From contig JACRDU010000144.1 of NCBI GenBank assembly GCA_016218495.1, positions 1 through 64,000 on the forward strand: a DNA stretch of 64,000 nucleotides, in the 5' to 3' direction. This document shows, piece after piece, positions 50,372 through 58,598 of this stretch. Origin of the DNA: Elusimicrobiota bacterium (lineage in GTDB: Bacteria > Elusimicrobiota > Elusimicrobia > UBA1565). Position 1 is the stretch's first letter. Every line of letters starts with the position of its first letter. The translations under genes and the position numbers were made by a program. The notes under the pieces were generated by a model. It searched no databases. It was not told the DNA's origin and saw only the letters and a program-made list of their open reading frames with translations.

Positions 50372-52066
50372 ATGGAGCATTCGACGGAGAAGCTGCTCAG
50401 GCATTACGAGCAGGGGGAGCGGGCGGCCCTCGAGGCGCTCGGGCGCCGGCTCGATGAGACCGAGGCCAGGCTCGTCGAGCAGGCGGCCCAGGCGCCGGAG
50501 CGCCTGCGCCACCGCTTCGACGAGCTGAGCCAGCGCCTGCGCGCGGCCAAGGAGGAGACCGACCGCCGGGCCGAGTCCTTCCGCGAGGAGCTGCTCTCGG
50601 CTGAGCCCTCCCCCGACGCCTTCCGGGCCCGGCTGGTGATGCTCGAGATGGAGCATGCCAGCCGCATCCGGGTGGCCGAGGAGGGGATGCGCCTCATCGC
50701 CGGCGAGATCGAGGAGGCCCTGGCCGCCGCGCGGACCCGGGTGAAGTCCTTCTGCGACGAAGCGCGCGCAGGGCTGTCGGTGCAGGTCCAGCCCGAGCGC
50801 ATGCGCCTCATCGAAGCCCTGGCCGAATCCTCCCGGCGGCTGGCGGCCGCGGAGAAGGAGCTCGCCGTCCTGCGCGAGAAGACCTCGCGCGGGTCCACCG
50901 AGCTCGAGGACAGGGTCGAGCACCTCGAACGCGAGCTGGCGGCCTCGCGCGCCCAGGACGCCGAGGACGCCAAGGCGCGCCGCGCCGCTGAGGAGACCCT
51001 GGCGGCCGTGCGCGAGGACCTGGAGAAGGCCGAGCGCGCCTCGGCCGCCGCCCACGCCCGGACGGTGGAGGAGTCCCATGCCCGCCGCGCCGCCGAAGCG
51101 AGCCTGGCGCTGGCGCGCAACGCCGCGGAGGCCATCGAGCGCTCCGCGCAGGGCCGCATCGAGGAGGCCGAGGCGGGCGGGCTCAAGGAGCGCGAGGAGC
51201 TGCGCCGGAGGCTCCAGGAGACCCTTCACGAGCTCGAAGCGGCGCGCTCCGCGTCCCGCGCCGCCGCCGAGTCCACCGACCAGCGCCGCGCGGCCCACGC
51301 CGAGCACGAGCGTGTGCTCGCCGCCGCCCGCGGCGAGGCCGACCGGGCGGTGGACACGGCGCTGACCCTGCGCCGCGAGCTCGAGAAGCGCGAGAGCGCC
51401 ATGGAGGAGCTGCGCCGCCGCCTGGCGACGGCCGAAGGAGGCGAGAAGGCCATGCGCCGCGAGGGCGAGGAGGCCCAGGCCGAGCTGCGCAGGCTCCGCG
51501 CCGAGCATTCCTCCCTCGTCGAGCGCCTCAACGGGGCCGTGGAAGAGGCCCGCGCGGCGCGCGCGGCCCTCGAGGACGGCCGCAAGGAGCTGCGCGAGGC
51601 CCTGGAGAAGGCCCGTGCAGCGGTGGCCCGCGTCCGGGACCATGAGTTGGAGCCCCGGCCCCCGCGCGCTCCCGCCGCCGCCGGGCCCGAGCCCGAGGAC
51701 TACCGCGCAAAGCTGGAGGCCCTCAGGGCCGAGCTCGAAGCCCAGCGCGCCGAGACCCGCGCCTGGCAGAGGCGCCTGCTCGAGGCGGACGCGGCCCGCG
51801 ACCGCTCCCTGGCCGAGACGCGGGCGGGCTGGAGCGCTGAGAAGGAGGGCTTCGAAGAGGCCCTGGCCGCCAAGACCCGGGAGACCTCCCTGCTGCGCGC
51901 CCAGCTCGAGACGACCGAGCGGACCTGGGGCGAGACGCTGGCCCGCCAGGACGCGGCCCGCATGCAGGAGATATTCAAACTCCGGGCCGAGGTCCAGCAG
52001 CTGCGCTGGAAGGTCAAGGACCTCGAGGGCAAGGGGCCGGGAGCCGCTCAGGGGCCGGGGCAGTGA
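50372..52066 (+). CDS. Long coiled-coil protein
   Basis: A 564-aa, almost entirely helical protein with heptad-like repeats rich in Glu, Arg, Ala and Leu from residue 1 to about 410, a Pro/Ala hinge (ELEPRPPRAPAAAGPEPED), then another ~110-residue coiled coil ending in LEGKGPGAAQGPGQ. No signal peptide or membrane helix, so cytoplasmic or cytoskeletal. No family recognised; SMC-, Crescentin- or PspA-like roles are possible but there is no ATPase or head domain. Start chosen at 50372 because the TATAAT overlaps the first ATG. Coupled by GTGA to the phosphate transporter. Confidence 0.75.
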   Translation: MEHSTEKLLRHYEQGERAALEALGRRLDETEARLVEQAAQAPERLRHRFDELSQRLRAAKEETDRRAESFREELLSAEPSPDAFRARLVMLEMEHASRIRVAEEGMRLIAGEIEEALAAARTRVKSFCDEARAGLSVQVQPERMRLIEALAESSRRLAAAEKELAVLREKTSRGSTELEDRVEHLERELAASRAQDAEDAKARRAAEETLAAVREDLEKAERASAAAHARTVEESHARRAAEASLALARNAAEAIERSAQGRIEEAEAGGLKEREELRRRLQETLHELEAARSASRAAAESTDQRRAAHAEHERVLAAARGEADRAVDTALTLRRELEKRESAMEELRRRLATAEGGEKAMRREGEEAQAELRRLRAEHSSLVERLNGAVEEARAARAALEDGRKELREALEKARAAVARVRDHELEPRPPRAPAAAGPEPEDYRAKLEALRAELEAQRAETRAWQRRLLEADAARDRSLAETRAGWSAEKEGFEEALAAKTRETSLLRAQLETTERTWGETLARQDAARMQEIFKLRAEVQQLRWKVKDLEGKGPGAAQGPGQ

Positions 52067-53046
52067 TCTGGCTCACCGCCGGGGCGGTGATGGCCTTCTC
52101 TCTGCTCAACGGCGCCATCGACGCGGGGACTCTGGCCGGCTCCGTCGTCAGCTCCCGGGCGCTGAGCCCGCGCCAGGCGCTCGTCATCGCGGCGCTGGGG
52201 ACCTTCGCCGGCTCGATGCTGCTGGGCTCGGCCGTCGTCAATACGCTGGGCCGGGGCCTGGTCGTCTTCGAGGCGCTCCCCCCCGGGGTGCAGCCGCTGA
52301 CGGCCAGCGCCGCGGCCGCGGTCGCCGCCCTCATCTGGGTCGTCCTGGGGGCCCTCTTCGGCCTGCCCGGCTCCTTCACCCATGCCCTGCTAGGCGGCTG
52401 GCTGGGTTCTTTCCTCCCCCTGGGGGGGATGGGAGCGGTGCGCTGGGGGGGCGCGGCCGTGGTCCTTCTGGGCGTCCTGCTGGTCCCGCTGCTGGGGCTG
52501 GGCGCGGCGCTCCTGGCCCTGCGGGTCTTCTACGCCAACGCTCAGTTGGTCTCCCGGCGCTCCCAGGAGGGGTTGGCCGGCCTCGAGACGCTGCTGTTCA
52601 TCGCCTTGTCCGTCGCCCACGGGGCGAACGCCTCCCAGAAGAGCATGGCCCTGCTGGCCGTCGGAGCGCTGGACCTCTCGGCCGGGGTCCCCTCAGGCAT
52701 CACGGTGCCGGCCTGGGTGCGCCTCATCTGCTCTTTCACCTTCGCGCTGGGCATCCTCCTGGGGGCCACGCGCACGCTCAAGACCGTTGGGTTCCGCATC
52801 TTCCGCGTGGGCACCGTCCACAGCTTCATGGCCCTGGGCGTCTCGGGCTCGCTGGTCTTCGCCTCCACCCTGGCCGGCCTGCCGCTCTCGCCCGGGCAGC
52901 TCAACTCGGCCTGCCTGCTCGGGGTGGGAGCCGGGCATAACCCCAAGACCGTGCGCTGGGGGGTGGCCAGGGACCTGCTCGCCAATTGGGCGCTGACCTT
53001 CCCTTCGGCGGCCGTCATCGGGTTCGCGCTGACGAAGCTCCTGTAA
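52063..53046 (+). CDS. PiT family inorganic phosphate transporter
   Basis: A 327-aa membrane protein with about ten helices, matching PHO4/PiT transporters. The signature GANDxxN near the N-terminus reads LLNGAIDAGTLAGSVVSSRAL, and the second copy reads VAHGANASQKSMALL, where the HGxNDxQKxM motif has Asp replaced by Ala. FGLPGSFTHALLGGWLG is the conserved S/THAL re-entrant region. So family membership is clear but both acidic residues central to Pi/H+ or Na+ coupling deviate. The GTG start overlaps the coiled-coil stop. The following DUF47 gene, a usual PiT partner, supports a transport role. Confidence 0.85.
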   Translation: MIWLTAGAVMAFSLLNGAIDAGTLAGSVVSSRALSPRQALVIAALGTFAGSMLLGSAVVNTLGRGLVVFEALPPGVQPLTASAAAAVAALIWVVLGALFGLPGSFTHALLGGWLGSFLPLGGMGAVRWGGAAVVLLGVLLVPLLGLGAALLALRVFYANAQLVSRRSQEGLAGLETLLFIALSVAHGANASQKSMALLAVGALDLSAGVPSGITVPAWVRLICSFTFALGILLGATRTLKTVGFRIFRVGTVHSFMALGVSGSLVFASTLAGLPLSPGQLNSACLLGVGAGHNPKTVRWGVARDLLANWALTFPSAAVIGFALTKLL

Positions 53047-53054
53047 CGGGATAG

Positions 53055-53301
53055 GCCCCCTCGACGGATCGAGAGCCCTCCCCGCGGGGGAGGGCTCTCG
53101 GGGTCGACGCTCCAACGGTCGCGCCGACCGGGTCCGGCACAATGTGATGCAATTTTGTTTTTGGAAAGACCTGATAAACCGGCATTTCATAGGGCATTCC
53201 AATAAATAGATTGCAGCATGATATTCTGTACCCGGTCAGCGCGACCGTCGAGCGCTGACCCCGAGCGGACCCCCACGGGGTCCGCTCGATCCGTTGGGGG
53301 C
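53055..53301. repeat. Large nested inverted-repeat element between PiT and DUF47 genes
   Basis: The left arm 53055-53132 and right arm 53231-53301 are imperfect reverse complements over 70-78 nt, separated by a ~98-nt AT-rich core. Each arm also contains its own internal hairpin (53070-53100, 14-bp stem; 53262-53288, 12-bp stem), so the pair could form a cruciform or a multibranch RNA. The internal stems differ in sequence between arms while staying paired. No U-run follows. It may be a mobile element, an RNA structure or a boundary element. The core contains no credible gene. Confidence 0.72.
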
Positions 53302-53320
53302 ATGTCCGGCCGTAAATTGT

Positions 53321-53328
53321 TATAGAAT
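53321..53328 (+). promoter_or_regulatory. Start-proximal TATAGAAT box before the DUF47 gene
   Basis: TTGTTATAGAATCCGTCGA runs directly into the ATG at 53336. The sequence is the same start-proximal word seen before dcd and the GT2 gene. If it is the -10, the DUF47-nucleotidase-phosphatase group has its own, leaderless transcript separate from PiT. Confidence 0.5.
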
Positions 53329-53335
53329 CCGTCGA

Positions 53336-53941
53336 ATGCTTTTCTTCAAGCGCAGCAAACATGATTTCTACAAGCTCCTGCGCGACCAGGCCGACCTGAC
53401 CCTGGAGGGCCTGGCCGCCCTGCGCGAGTTCATCGACGCCCCTGACCCCGCCAAGGGGATGCGCGTGCAGGAGCTCGAGAAGCAGGCCGACGAGCAGCGC
53501 CGCATCCTCATCGACGCGCTCAACCAGTCCCTGGTCACGCCCTTCGACCGCGAGGACATCTTCGGGCTCTCGCGCGCCATCGACGACATGATCGACTACG
53601 CGCGCTCCACCGTCGAGGAGATGATGCTCTTCGAGGTGGCCACCGACGAGCACTTAAAGAAGATGGCCCGGGCCATCCACGAGGCCGGCGAGGAGATCGC
53701 CGCCGCCGTGCGCCTGCTCCACGAGCACCCCTCCGTCGTCCAGGAGCACATCATCCGGGCCAAGAAGCACGAGAACGAGGTCGAGCACCTCTACCGCGAG
53801 GCCCTGGTCGAGCTGTTCAAGAACCCGAATGTCGTGACCATCCTCAAGACCCGCGAGCTCTACCGCCACCTGTCGAACTCCGCCGACCGCGGCGACGAGG
53901 CCGCCGACATCATCGGCGACATCCTGGTCAAGTCGGCATGA
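53336..53941 (+). CDS. DUF47 (PhoU-like) phosphate transport regulator
   Basis: A 201-aa four-helix-type protein: MLFFKRSKHDFYKLL start, VQELEKQADEQRRILIDALNQSLVTPFDREDIFGLSRAIDD (metal-binding E-x-x-D-x-x-R style helix), and HENEVEHLYREAL and HLSNSADRGDEAADIIGDI helices, all characteristic of the DUF47/PhoU-like family that partners PiT transporters. Cytoplasmic regulator presumed. The ATG at 53336 is supported by the box before it. Coupled by ATGA to the nucleotidase gene. Confidence 0.9.
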   Translation: MLFFKRSKHDFYKLLRDQADLTLEGLAALREFIDAPDPAKGMRVQELEKQADEQRRILIDALNQSLVTPFDREDIFGLSRAIDDMIDYARSTVEEMMLFEVATDEHLKKMARAIHEAGEEIAAAVRLLHEHPSVVQEHIIRAKKHENEVEHLYREALVELFKNPNVVTILKTRELYRHLSNSADRGDEAADIIGDILVKSA

Positions 53942-55443
53942 GGAGGCTCTCCCTCTTCGTCGCGGGGCTGCTCCTCGCGGCGCCGGCGGGCGCCAAGGTC
54001 GTGCGCCTGCGGGTCGTCCACACCAACGACGTCCACGGCTGGATCCTGCCCCGCCCCGACCGCCGTCACGGCGGGCGCATGGTGGGCGGCGCGGCCGCCC
54101 TGGGCGCCTTCGTGAAGAAGGTCCGGGCCCAGGGCCCGACCTTGCTGCTCGACGCGGGCGATTGGTGGCAGGGGACCCCGGAGGGCAGCATCCCCGAGGG
54201 CAGGGCGGTGGCCGAGCTCTTCGACGCCATCGGCTACGACGCGACCACGCCGGGGAACCACGATTACGACGCCGGGGAGGCCTCTCTGGCCGACCTTTCG
54301 GGGCGGATGAAGACGCCGGTCATCGCCTCGAACATCGCCTCCAAGGCCACCGGAGCCCCGGTCCCCTACGTGAAGCCCTTCATGGTCAAGAAGGTGGGCG
54401 GGGTCAAGGTCGGCATCTTCGGCCTGCTCACCACCCAGATGCGCCGGCTCTCCTTCGAGAAGAACATCGCCGGCATCGAGTTCCAGCCCGAGGTGGAGGC
54501 GGCCCGCAAGGCTGTGGCCGCCCTCAAGGCCCAGGGGGCCGAGGTCGTCATCATGCTCTCCCACGTGGGGCAGGAGCGGGCCGACGGCCCCGCCGGGCTC
54601 GGCGACCAGACCGTGGCCCGCGAGGTCCCCGGCATCGACATGGTGGTGGGCGGCCACGCCCACATCCCGCTGGCGCCGGCGCTGAAGGTGGGGGGCGCCC
54701 TCATCGTCAACACGGGCTGCTACCTGGACCGCGCGGGCTTGGCCGTCCTCGACTACGACACCAAGGCCGCCAAGGTCGTCTCCTCCGACGACTCCCTCCA
54801 CATGCTCTGGATAGACGAGGTCGGCCAGGACCCGGCGGTGAAGGCCATCACCGACCGCTGGGAGGCGCAGGTGGGGCGGGCGCTCGACGTCGTCGTCGCC
54901 ACGGCCGCCGTAGCGCTGACCAAGGACCGCTCCTCCGACTCCCCGATGGGCAACTGGATGACCGACTGCCTGCGCAAGTGGGCCAAGACCGACATCGCCT
55001 TCCAGAACTCCGGCGGCATCCGCACCGAGTTCGCCCCCGGCCCCGTGCGCCTGCGCGACGTCTTCTCCCTGATGCCCTTCGACAACCGCGTCACCACCGT
55101 CTATGTGAAGGGGGCCGACCTCAAGGCCCTCTTCGAGCACTCCGTGGGGAAGGCGCCGGGCGTCATGCAGGTCTCCGGGGCCGCGGTGACCTTCGACCCG
55201 TCCCAGCCCGAGGGTTCGCGCGTCGCCGGCATCGAGGTGCGCGGGCGCGCCCTCGAGCCCGAGGCGCTCTACTCGGTGACGGCCGCCGATTTCATCGTCC
55301 AGGGCGGCGACGGCTTCGGAGCCTTCGCCAACGCCCAGGACCGTGCCGACCACGACACCCTCATCCGCGACGTCCTGGGCTGGTGCGCCAAGGGCGCCGG
55401 GGAGATCAAGGCGCCGGTCGGCGGGAGGCTCAAGAAGCTATGA
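53938..55443 (+). CDS. Periplasmic 5'-nucleotidase/2',3'-cyclic phosphodiesterase (UshA-like)
   Basis: A 501-aa protein with a signal peptide (LSLFVAGLLLAAPAGA). The metallophosphoesterase domain has HTNDVHG at residues 28-34, LLLDAGDWWQG, TPGNHDYD, MLSHVGQE and VVGGHAH, supplying the dinuclear metal site. The C-terminal 5'-nucleotidase domain shows NSGGIRTEF and VTAADFIVQGGDGF. It would release phosphate from extracellular nucleotides, delivering nucleosides and Pi for uptake. It lies between the PiT/DUF47 genes and an AphA-like phosphatase, with ATGA overlaps on both sides. Confidence 0.92.
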   Translation: MRRLSLFVAGLLLAAPAGAKVVRLRVVHTNDVHGWILPRPDRRHGGRMVGGAAALGAFVKKVRAQGPTLLLDAGDWWQGTPEGSIPEGRAVAELFDAIGYDATTPGNHDYDAGEASLADLSGRMKTPVIASNIASKATGAPVPYVKPFMVKKVGGVKVGIFGLLTTQMRRLSFEKNIAGIEFQPEVEAARKAVAALKAQGAEVVIMLSHVGQERADGPAGLGDQTVAREVPGIDMVVGGHAHIPLAPALKVGGALIVNTGCYLDRAGLAVLDYDTKAAKVVSSDDSLHMLWIDEVGQDPAVKAITDRWEAQVGRALDVVVATAAVALTKDRSSDSPMGNWMTDCLRKWAKTDIAFQNSGGIRTEFAPGPVRLRDVFSLMPFDNRVTTVYVKGADLKALFEHSVGKAPGVMQVSGAAVTFDPSQPEGSRVAGIEVRGRALEPEALYSVTAADFIVQGGDGFGAFANAQDRADHDTLIRDVLGWCAKGAGEIKAPVGGRLKKL

Positions 55444-56045
55444 GCCTGGTCAAGACCGTCGCGGCGGACGTCAAGGCCAAGGCCGACAAGGCCTGGTCCT
55501 TCACCAAGAAGCTGGTCGTGTTCGGGGGCGTCTGGGGCCTGACCTTCAGCCTGGTCACCATCGGGCGCCTGGGCGTGGCCTTCGACTACGACGACACCTT
55601 GGTCTTCTCCACCCCGGCCTTCAAGAAGGCCTTCGATTCCGGCATCCAGCCATACTCCCCGGCCTTCTGGGAGGTCGTGAACAACTCCTACGAGCTCGAG
55701 GAGCGCAAGCCGCTGGTCTGGACGGCGGCCTGGCTGTTCCGCGTCTTCGGATTCAAGGTGGCCGTCATCTCCACGCGGCCGCCCCACGGGGGCGAGGCGC
55801 TCAAGAAGGAGTGGCGGAACCTGGCCACCAGCTTCTACTTCGCCGGCGGGGCCCTCAACAAGCACCGCCTGCTCAAGGACGGGCGCTACGTCCTCTATTT
55901 CGGGGATTCCGACTCCGACATCTCCGAGGGGCGCATGGCCAAGGTCCTGACCCTGAGGGTCAAGCGCAGCCCGAAGTCGACCTACAAGGAAGACTACAAC
56001 CCCGGCAAGATGGGGGAGCTGGTCATCCCCTTTACCGAGCTATAG
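55440..56045 (+). CDS. Class B acid phosphatase (AphA-like, HAD superfamily)
   Basis: A 201-aa HAD enzyme. VAFDYDDTLVFSTPAF gives the DxDxT nucleophile motif (Asp49, Asp51, Thr53); VAVISTRPP is motif II; YFGDSDSDISEGR is the metal-binding motif IV; SPKSTYKEDYNPGKMGE matches the class B C-terminal loop. A hydrophobic helix (LVVFGGVWGLTFSLVTI, about 26-42) precedes the domain, so it is membrane-anchored or exported. It dephosphorylates nucleotides and other phosphomonoesters in family members. Last gene of the phosphate-scavenging group; its stop lies 13 bp before a TATACT box. Confidence 0.85.
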   Translation: MSLVKTVAADVKAKADKAWSFTKKLVVFGGVWGLTFSLVTIGRLGVAFDYDDTLVFSTPAFKKAFDSGIQPYSPAFWEVVNNSYELEERKPLVWTAAWLFRVFGFKVAVISTRPPHGGEALKKEWRNLATSFYFAGGALNKHRLLKDGRYVLYFGDSDSDISEGRMAKVLTLRVKRSPKSTYKEDYNPGKMGELVIPFTEL

Positions 56046-56058
56046 CCGGGGTCCGTGC

Positions 56059-56064
56059 TATACT
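56059..56064 (+). promoter_or_regulatory. -10 box of the Cys-rich secreted protein gene
   Basis: TATACT lies 26 nt upstream of the ATG at 56091, with a GAGGGAGGGG Shine-Dalgarno region between. No clear -35. This is the leadered, ribosome-site-containing type of promoter in the window. Confidence 0.55.
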
Positions 56065-56090
56065 CCGCGAATATCAGAGGGAGGGGAAAT

Positions 56091-56807
56091 ATGATCCATG
56101 GCAGGCTCATTCTAGCGGTCCAACTTGGATTGTTGCCCATGACGGCTGATGCCGCTCAGAAGGCAGATCAGACTCCCGCATTCGACGAACTCTACTCCCA
56201 TCCAGAGCATGCCTTGGCCGAGCGGCATGGGAAGGCCAGGGCTATCTCGAATGCCGCTTCAATAACTACGACTGAGGTGTCTCGCGTTAAGCTCGTCAAA
56301 ATCTCCGAACTTCTGGCGGACATTCCAACGCCTGACAAGGTGAGGTTTCTCGACGATCTGCGCTTTTTTGACGGAGAAATCGTATCGGCCAACACCGAGC
56401 CGCTTAAGAAGACCCTTAGCCGGGAGCAGATTAAAGGGATTCTAGCCGCTCTTAGCTCGCCAGCGGGGACACCGGAAAAGGCGCGCAAGGGCCGTCCGCG
56501 CCTGACCGTCTTCTCGGACGCTCTTAAGGGCGTGCCGGACAATGTTCGTGCCGAATTCTACGAAAGCCTCGTCTTCCGTGGGGACGAAATCGTCTCTTTC
56601 TACGCGAGCGGGCTTCGGGGCGCCCTCGGTGAAGCCGGGTTCAAGTCGCTCCTCGGCTCCCTGAACCCCGCCCCCTCGGCCGACGAGAAGAGTCTTTGCG
56701 GTGATGGTTGGTGTGACGACTCCTACTGCGACCTTCCTCCGGATCCTGCGGACGATCCGAGTTGCCAGACCAAGAAGGATCATGTCTGCAAGTCGAATTG
56801 CAAGTAG
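56091..56807 (+). CDS. Exported protein with Cys-rich C-terminus, function unknown
   Basis: A 238-aa protein: weak signal (MIHGRLILAVQLGLLPMTADA), a middle of two repeated-looking segments that share a DxxFFDGEIVS / SLVFRGDEIVSFY pattern followed by a LKKTLSREQIKGILAAL / LRGALGEAGFKSLLGSL helix, so probably an internal duplication of about 90 residues. The C-terminus has a CGDGWCDDSYC motif and seven Cys overall. Less GC-rich than its neighbours. No family recognised; probably periplasmic or extracellular. Confidence 0.6.
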   Translation: MIHGRLILAVQLGLLPMTADAAQKADQTPAFDELYSHPEHALAERHGKARAISNAASITTTEVSRVKLVKISELLADIPTPDKVRFLDDLRFFDGEIVSANTEPLKKTLSREQIKGILAALSSPAGTPEKARKGRPRLTVFSDALKGVPDNVRAEFYESLVFRGDEIVSFYASGLRGALGEAGFKSLLGSLNPAPSADEKSLCGDGWCDDSYCDLPPDPADDPSCQTKKDHVCKSNCK

Positions 56808-57718
56808 CCGCCATCCGACCGCCTGAGGCGAAGGCGGGCGGCCTATTGCTGTGCGCCCTCACGGCCCTGCTGGCCGCGGCGGGTTGCGCTGGCCGTGAAG
56901 CCCGGTTGCTTAGGGCAGCTCGCGGGATTGAGGCTCCGGAGGTCGTGCGCATCCCCGATGAAGTGCTTGCTCCCGCCCGTGGCCTCACTCCCACGGATTT
57001 TTCCCCGTGTGCTCTCGGCCGATATTCCGACAAGACTTTGAGGGACATCTATGGTGCCCTGGCGCGCGTGACCTTCCTGGCGGGTGACGAACTGCGCTAC
57101 GTTGACTTCCAGCAGCGGGTGTTCACGGAGATGGTCCGCCGCAGGATTATGGGAGAGTCGGAGGTCCGGGACATGTTCCTGGCGTTCGTGGGCGCTCGGC
57201 GGTTCGAGGAAGCGCGGGGGCTCCGTTCCCGCTACCCTTCCTTCAAGCTCCCTTCCATCCCGGACACCGTAGTGCCCGCCCCCCTGGGGGAACACAGGCC
57301 TTGGGGGGCCTATGCCATCTCGGACGAAGGTCGACGCGCAGAAGCCGTCACACTGCCTTTGGGAAAGGGCCCGCACATCGTGGTCGCCATGTGGACCGGC
57401 TGCTCGGTGACAGAGCACGCGATAGAAGACATCCTGGGAGACCCGGAGGTCTCTGACAGGTTCCGGCAGAATGGGATGCTCCTAACGACGCGCTTTGACG
57501 CCGTCGGGGTGGAGAAGTGGAAGACCCGTTTCGGATTGCGGGACGTCTATGTCGCTGAACGGGCGGGAGGATTCCCCGGCATCGGGTTCCTCTCATCGCC
57601 AGGATTCTATTTCCTACAGGACGGGAAGATCGTATACGAATTCAAGGGTTGGGGCCGACGCCCGGAGTCCTCATCGCGGGCCCGGCTCCAAAAGGGATTT
57701 GAAGCGCTCGGCCTCTGA
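56798..57718 (+). CDS. Probable lipoprotein with thioredoxin-like fold
   Basis: A ~306-aa protein; TTG at 56798 is preferred because it starts a lipoprotein signal with the lipobox LAAAGC, though an in-frame TTG at 56762 also exists. The C-terminal ~120 residues look thioredoxin-like: HIVVAMWTGCSVTEHAIEDI (single Cys where CxxC would be), then GFYFLQDGKIVYEFKGW, a cis-Pro-like strand. With one Cys a thiol-disulfide exchange role is doubtful. It overlaps the preceding gene by 10 bp; less GC-rich than the average. Function unknown. Confidence 0.55.
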   Translation: MQVAAIRPPEAKAGGLLLCALTALLAAAGCAGREARLLRAARGIEAPEVVRIPDEVLAPARGLTPTDFSPCALGRYSDKTLRDIYGALARVTFLAGDELRYVDFQQRVFTEMVRRRIMGESEVRDMFLAFVGARRFEEARGLRSRYPSFKLPSIPDTVVPAPLGEHRPWGAYAISDEGRRAEAVTLPLGKGPHIVVAMWTGCSVTEHAIEDILGDPEVSDRFRQNGMLLTTRFDAVGVEKWKTRFGLRDVYVAERAGGFPGIGFLSSPGFYFLQDGKIVYEFKGWGRRPESSSRARLQKGFEALGL

Positions 57719-57783
57719 GGCGAGCCCGTTCGGGAAACAGGAGGATGGGGAGGAGGCGGTGGACCCGAGGGGCGCTGTCGTGC

Positions 57784-57808
57784 TATAATTGTGGCCAACT
57801 TGGCCACA
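57784..57808 (+). promoter_or_regulatory. TATAAT -10 and abutting palindromic operator of the microcompartment operon
   Basis: TATAAT at 57784-57789 is followed directly by the perfect 9+1+9 palindrome TGTGGCCAACTTGGCCACA at 57790-57808, spanning the expected transcription start. The GTG of tpiA lies at 57823 behind a GGAGGG ribosome site. A palindrome in this position is a classic repressor operator, suggesting substrate-controlled expression of tpiA-pduL-BMC genes. No regulator gene is in the window. Confidence 0.7.
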
Positions 57809-57822
57809 CCTGGAGGGTTATA

Positions 57823-58596
57823 GTGAACTCCCTGCGCCGTCCCCTCATCGCCGGCAACTGGAAGATGTACCTGGACCTGGCCTCTTCCGTCTCCCTGGCC
57901 AAGTCCGTGGCGGCGGGCCTGCCCGCCGACGCCCCCGAAGTCATGGTCGCCACCCCCTTCACGGCCCTGGCCGTGGTGGGCGAAGCCCTCAAGGGGACCA
58001 AGGTGAAGCTGGCCGCCCAGGACTGCTACTGGGAGAAGGAAGGCGCCTTCACCGGCCAGGTCTCGGCCTTCCAGCTCAAGGACGCCGGCTGCCAGGGCGT
58101 GCTCATCGGCCACTCCGAGCGCCGCCAGTTCTTCGGGGAGACCGACGAGACGGTCAAGAAGAAGCTGACCGCCGCCCTCGAGAACGGCCTTCTGCCGATC
58201 GTCTGCGTGGGTGAGACCTTGGCCGAGCGCGAGGACGGGCGCACATTCAAGGTGCTGGAGACCCAGCTCACCGGGGCCCTCTCCGGCTTCGGGCCGTCCC
58301 AGCTGGCCACGCTCGTCATCGCCTACGAGCCGGTCTGGGCCATCGGCACCGGCAAGACGGCCACCCCGGCCCAGGCCCAGGAAGCCCACCTCTTCATCCG
58401 CAAGACCTGCCAGCGCCTGCACGGCGACGGCTTCGCCGCCGGCCTGCGCATCCTCTACGGCGGCTCGGTCAAGCCCGACAACGTGGATTCCCTCATGTCC
58501 GAGCCGGACCTCGACGGGGCGCTCGTGGGCGGGGCCAGCCTCAAGGCCGACTCCTTCCTGCGCATCGTGAAGTTCTCGGCGGCGGTGGCGAAGTAG
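57823..58596 (+). CDS. tpiA: Triosephosphate isomerase
   Basis: A 257-aa TIM: RRPLIAGNWKMY (Asn and Lys of the active site), GVLIGHSERRQ with the electrophilic His, AYEPVWAIGTGKTATP with the catalytic Glu and flexible loop, and ILYGGSVKPDN (phosphate-binding). It interconverts DHAP and glyceraldehyde-3-phosphate. GTG start with a good ribosome site. It is followed after 2 bp by pduL, so it belongs to the microcompartment operon; tpi homologues occur in sugar-phosphate-utilising microcompartment loci. Confidence 0.96.
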   Translation: MNSLRRPLIAGNWKMYLDLASSVSLAKSVAAGLPADAPEVMVATPFTALAVVGEALKGTKVKLAAQDCYWEKEGAFTGQVSAFQLKDAGCQGVLIGHSERRQFFGETDETVKKKLTAALENGLLPIVCVGETLAEREDGRTFKVLETQLTGALSGFGPSQLATLVIAYEPVWAIGTGKTATPAQAQEAHLFIRKTCQRLHGDGFAAGLRILYGGSVKPDNVDSLMSEPDLDGALVGGASLKADSFLRIVKFSAAVAK

Positions 58597-58598
58597 CC

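Noticed and set aside
53015-53653. 212-aa minus-strand frame over the inverted-repeat element
   Set aside because: It merely crosses the palindromic element and the DUF47 gene; no ribosome site or family similarity.
57745-57822. In-frame extension of tpiA encoding a zinc-knuckle-like CYNCGQLGH
   Set aside because: The extension covers the TATAAT box and operator palindrome, lacks the final Cys of a CCHC knuckle, and the GTG at 57823 has a good ribosome site and begins the conserved TIM sequence.
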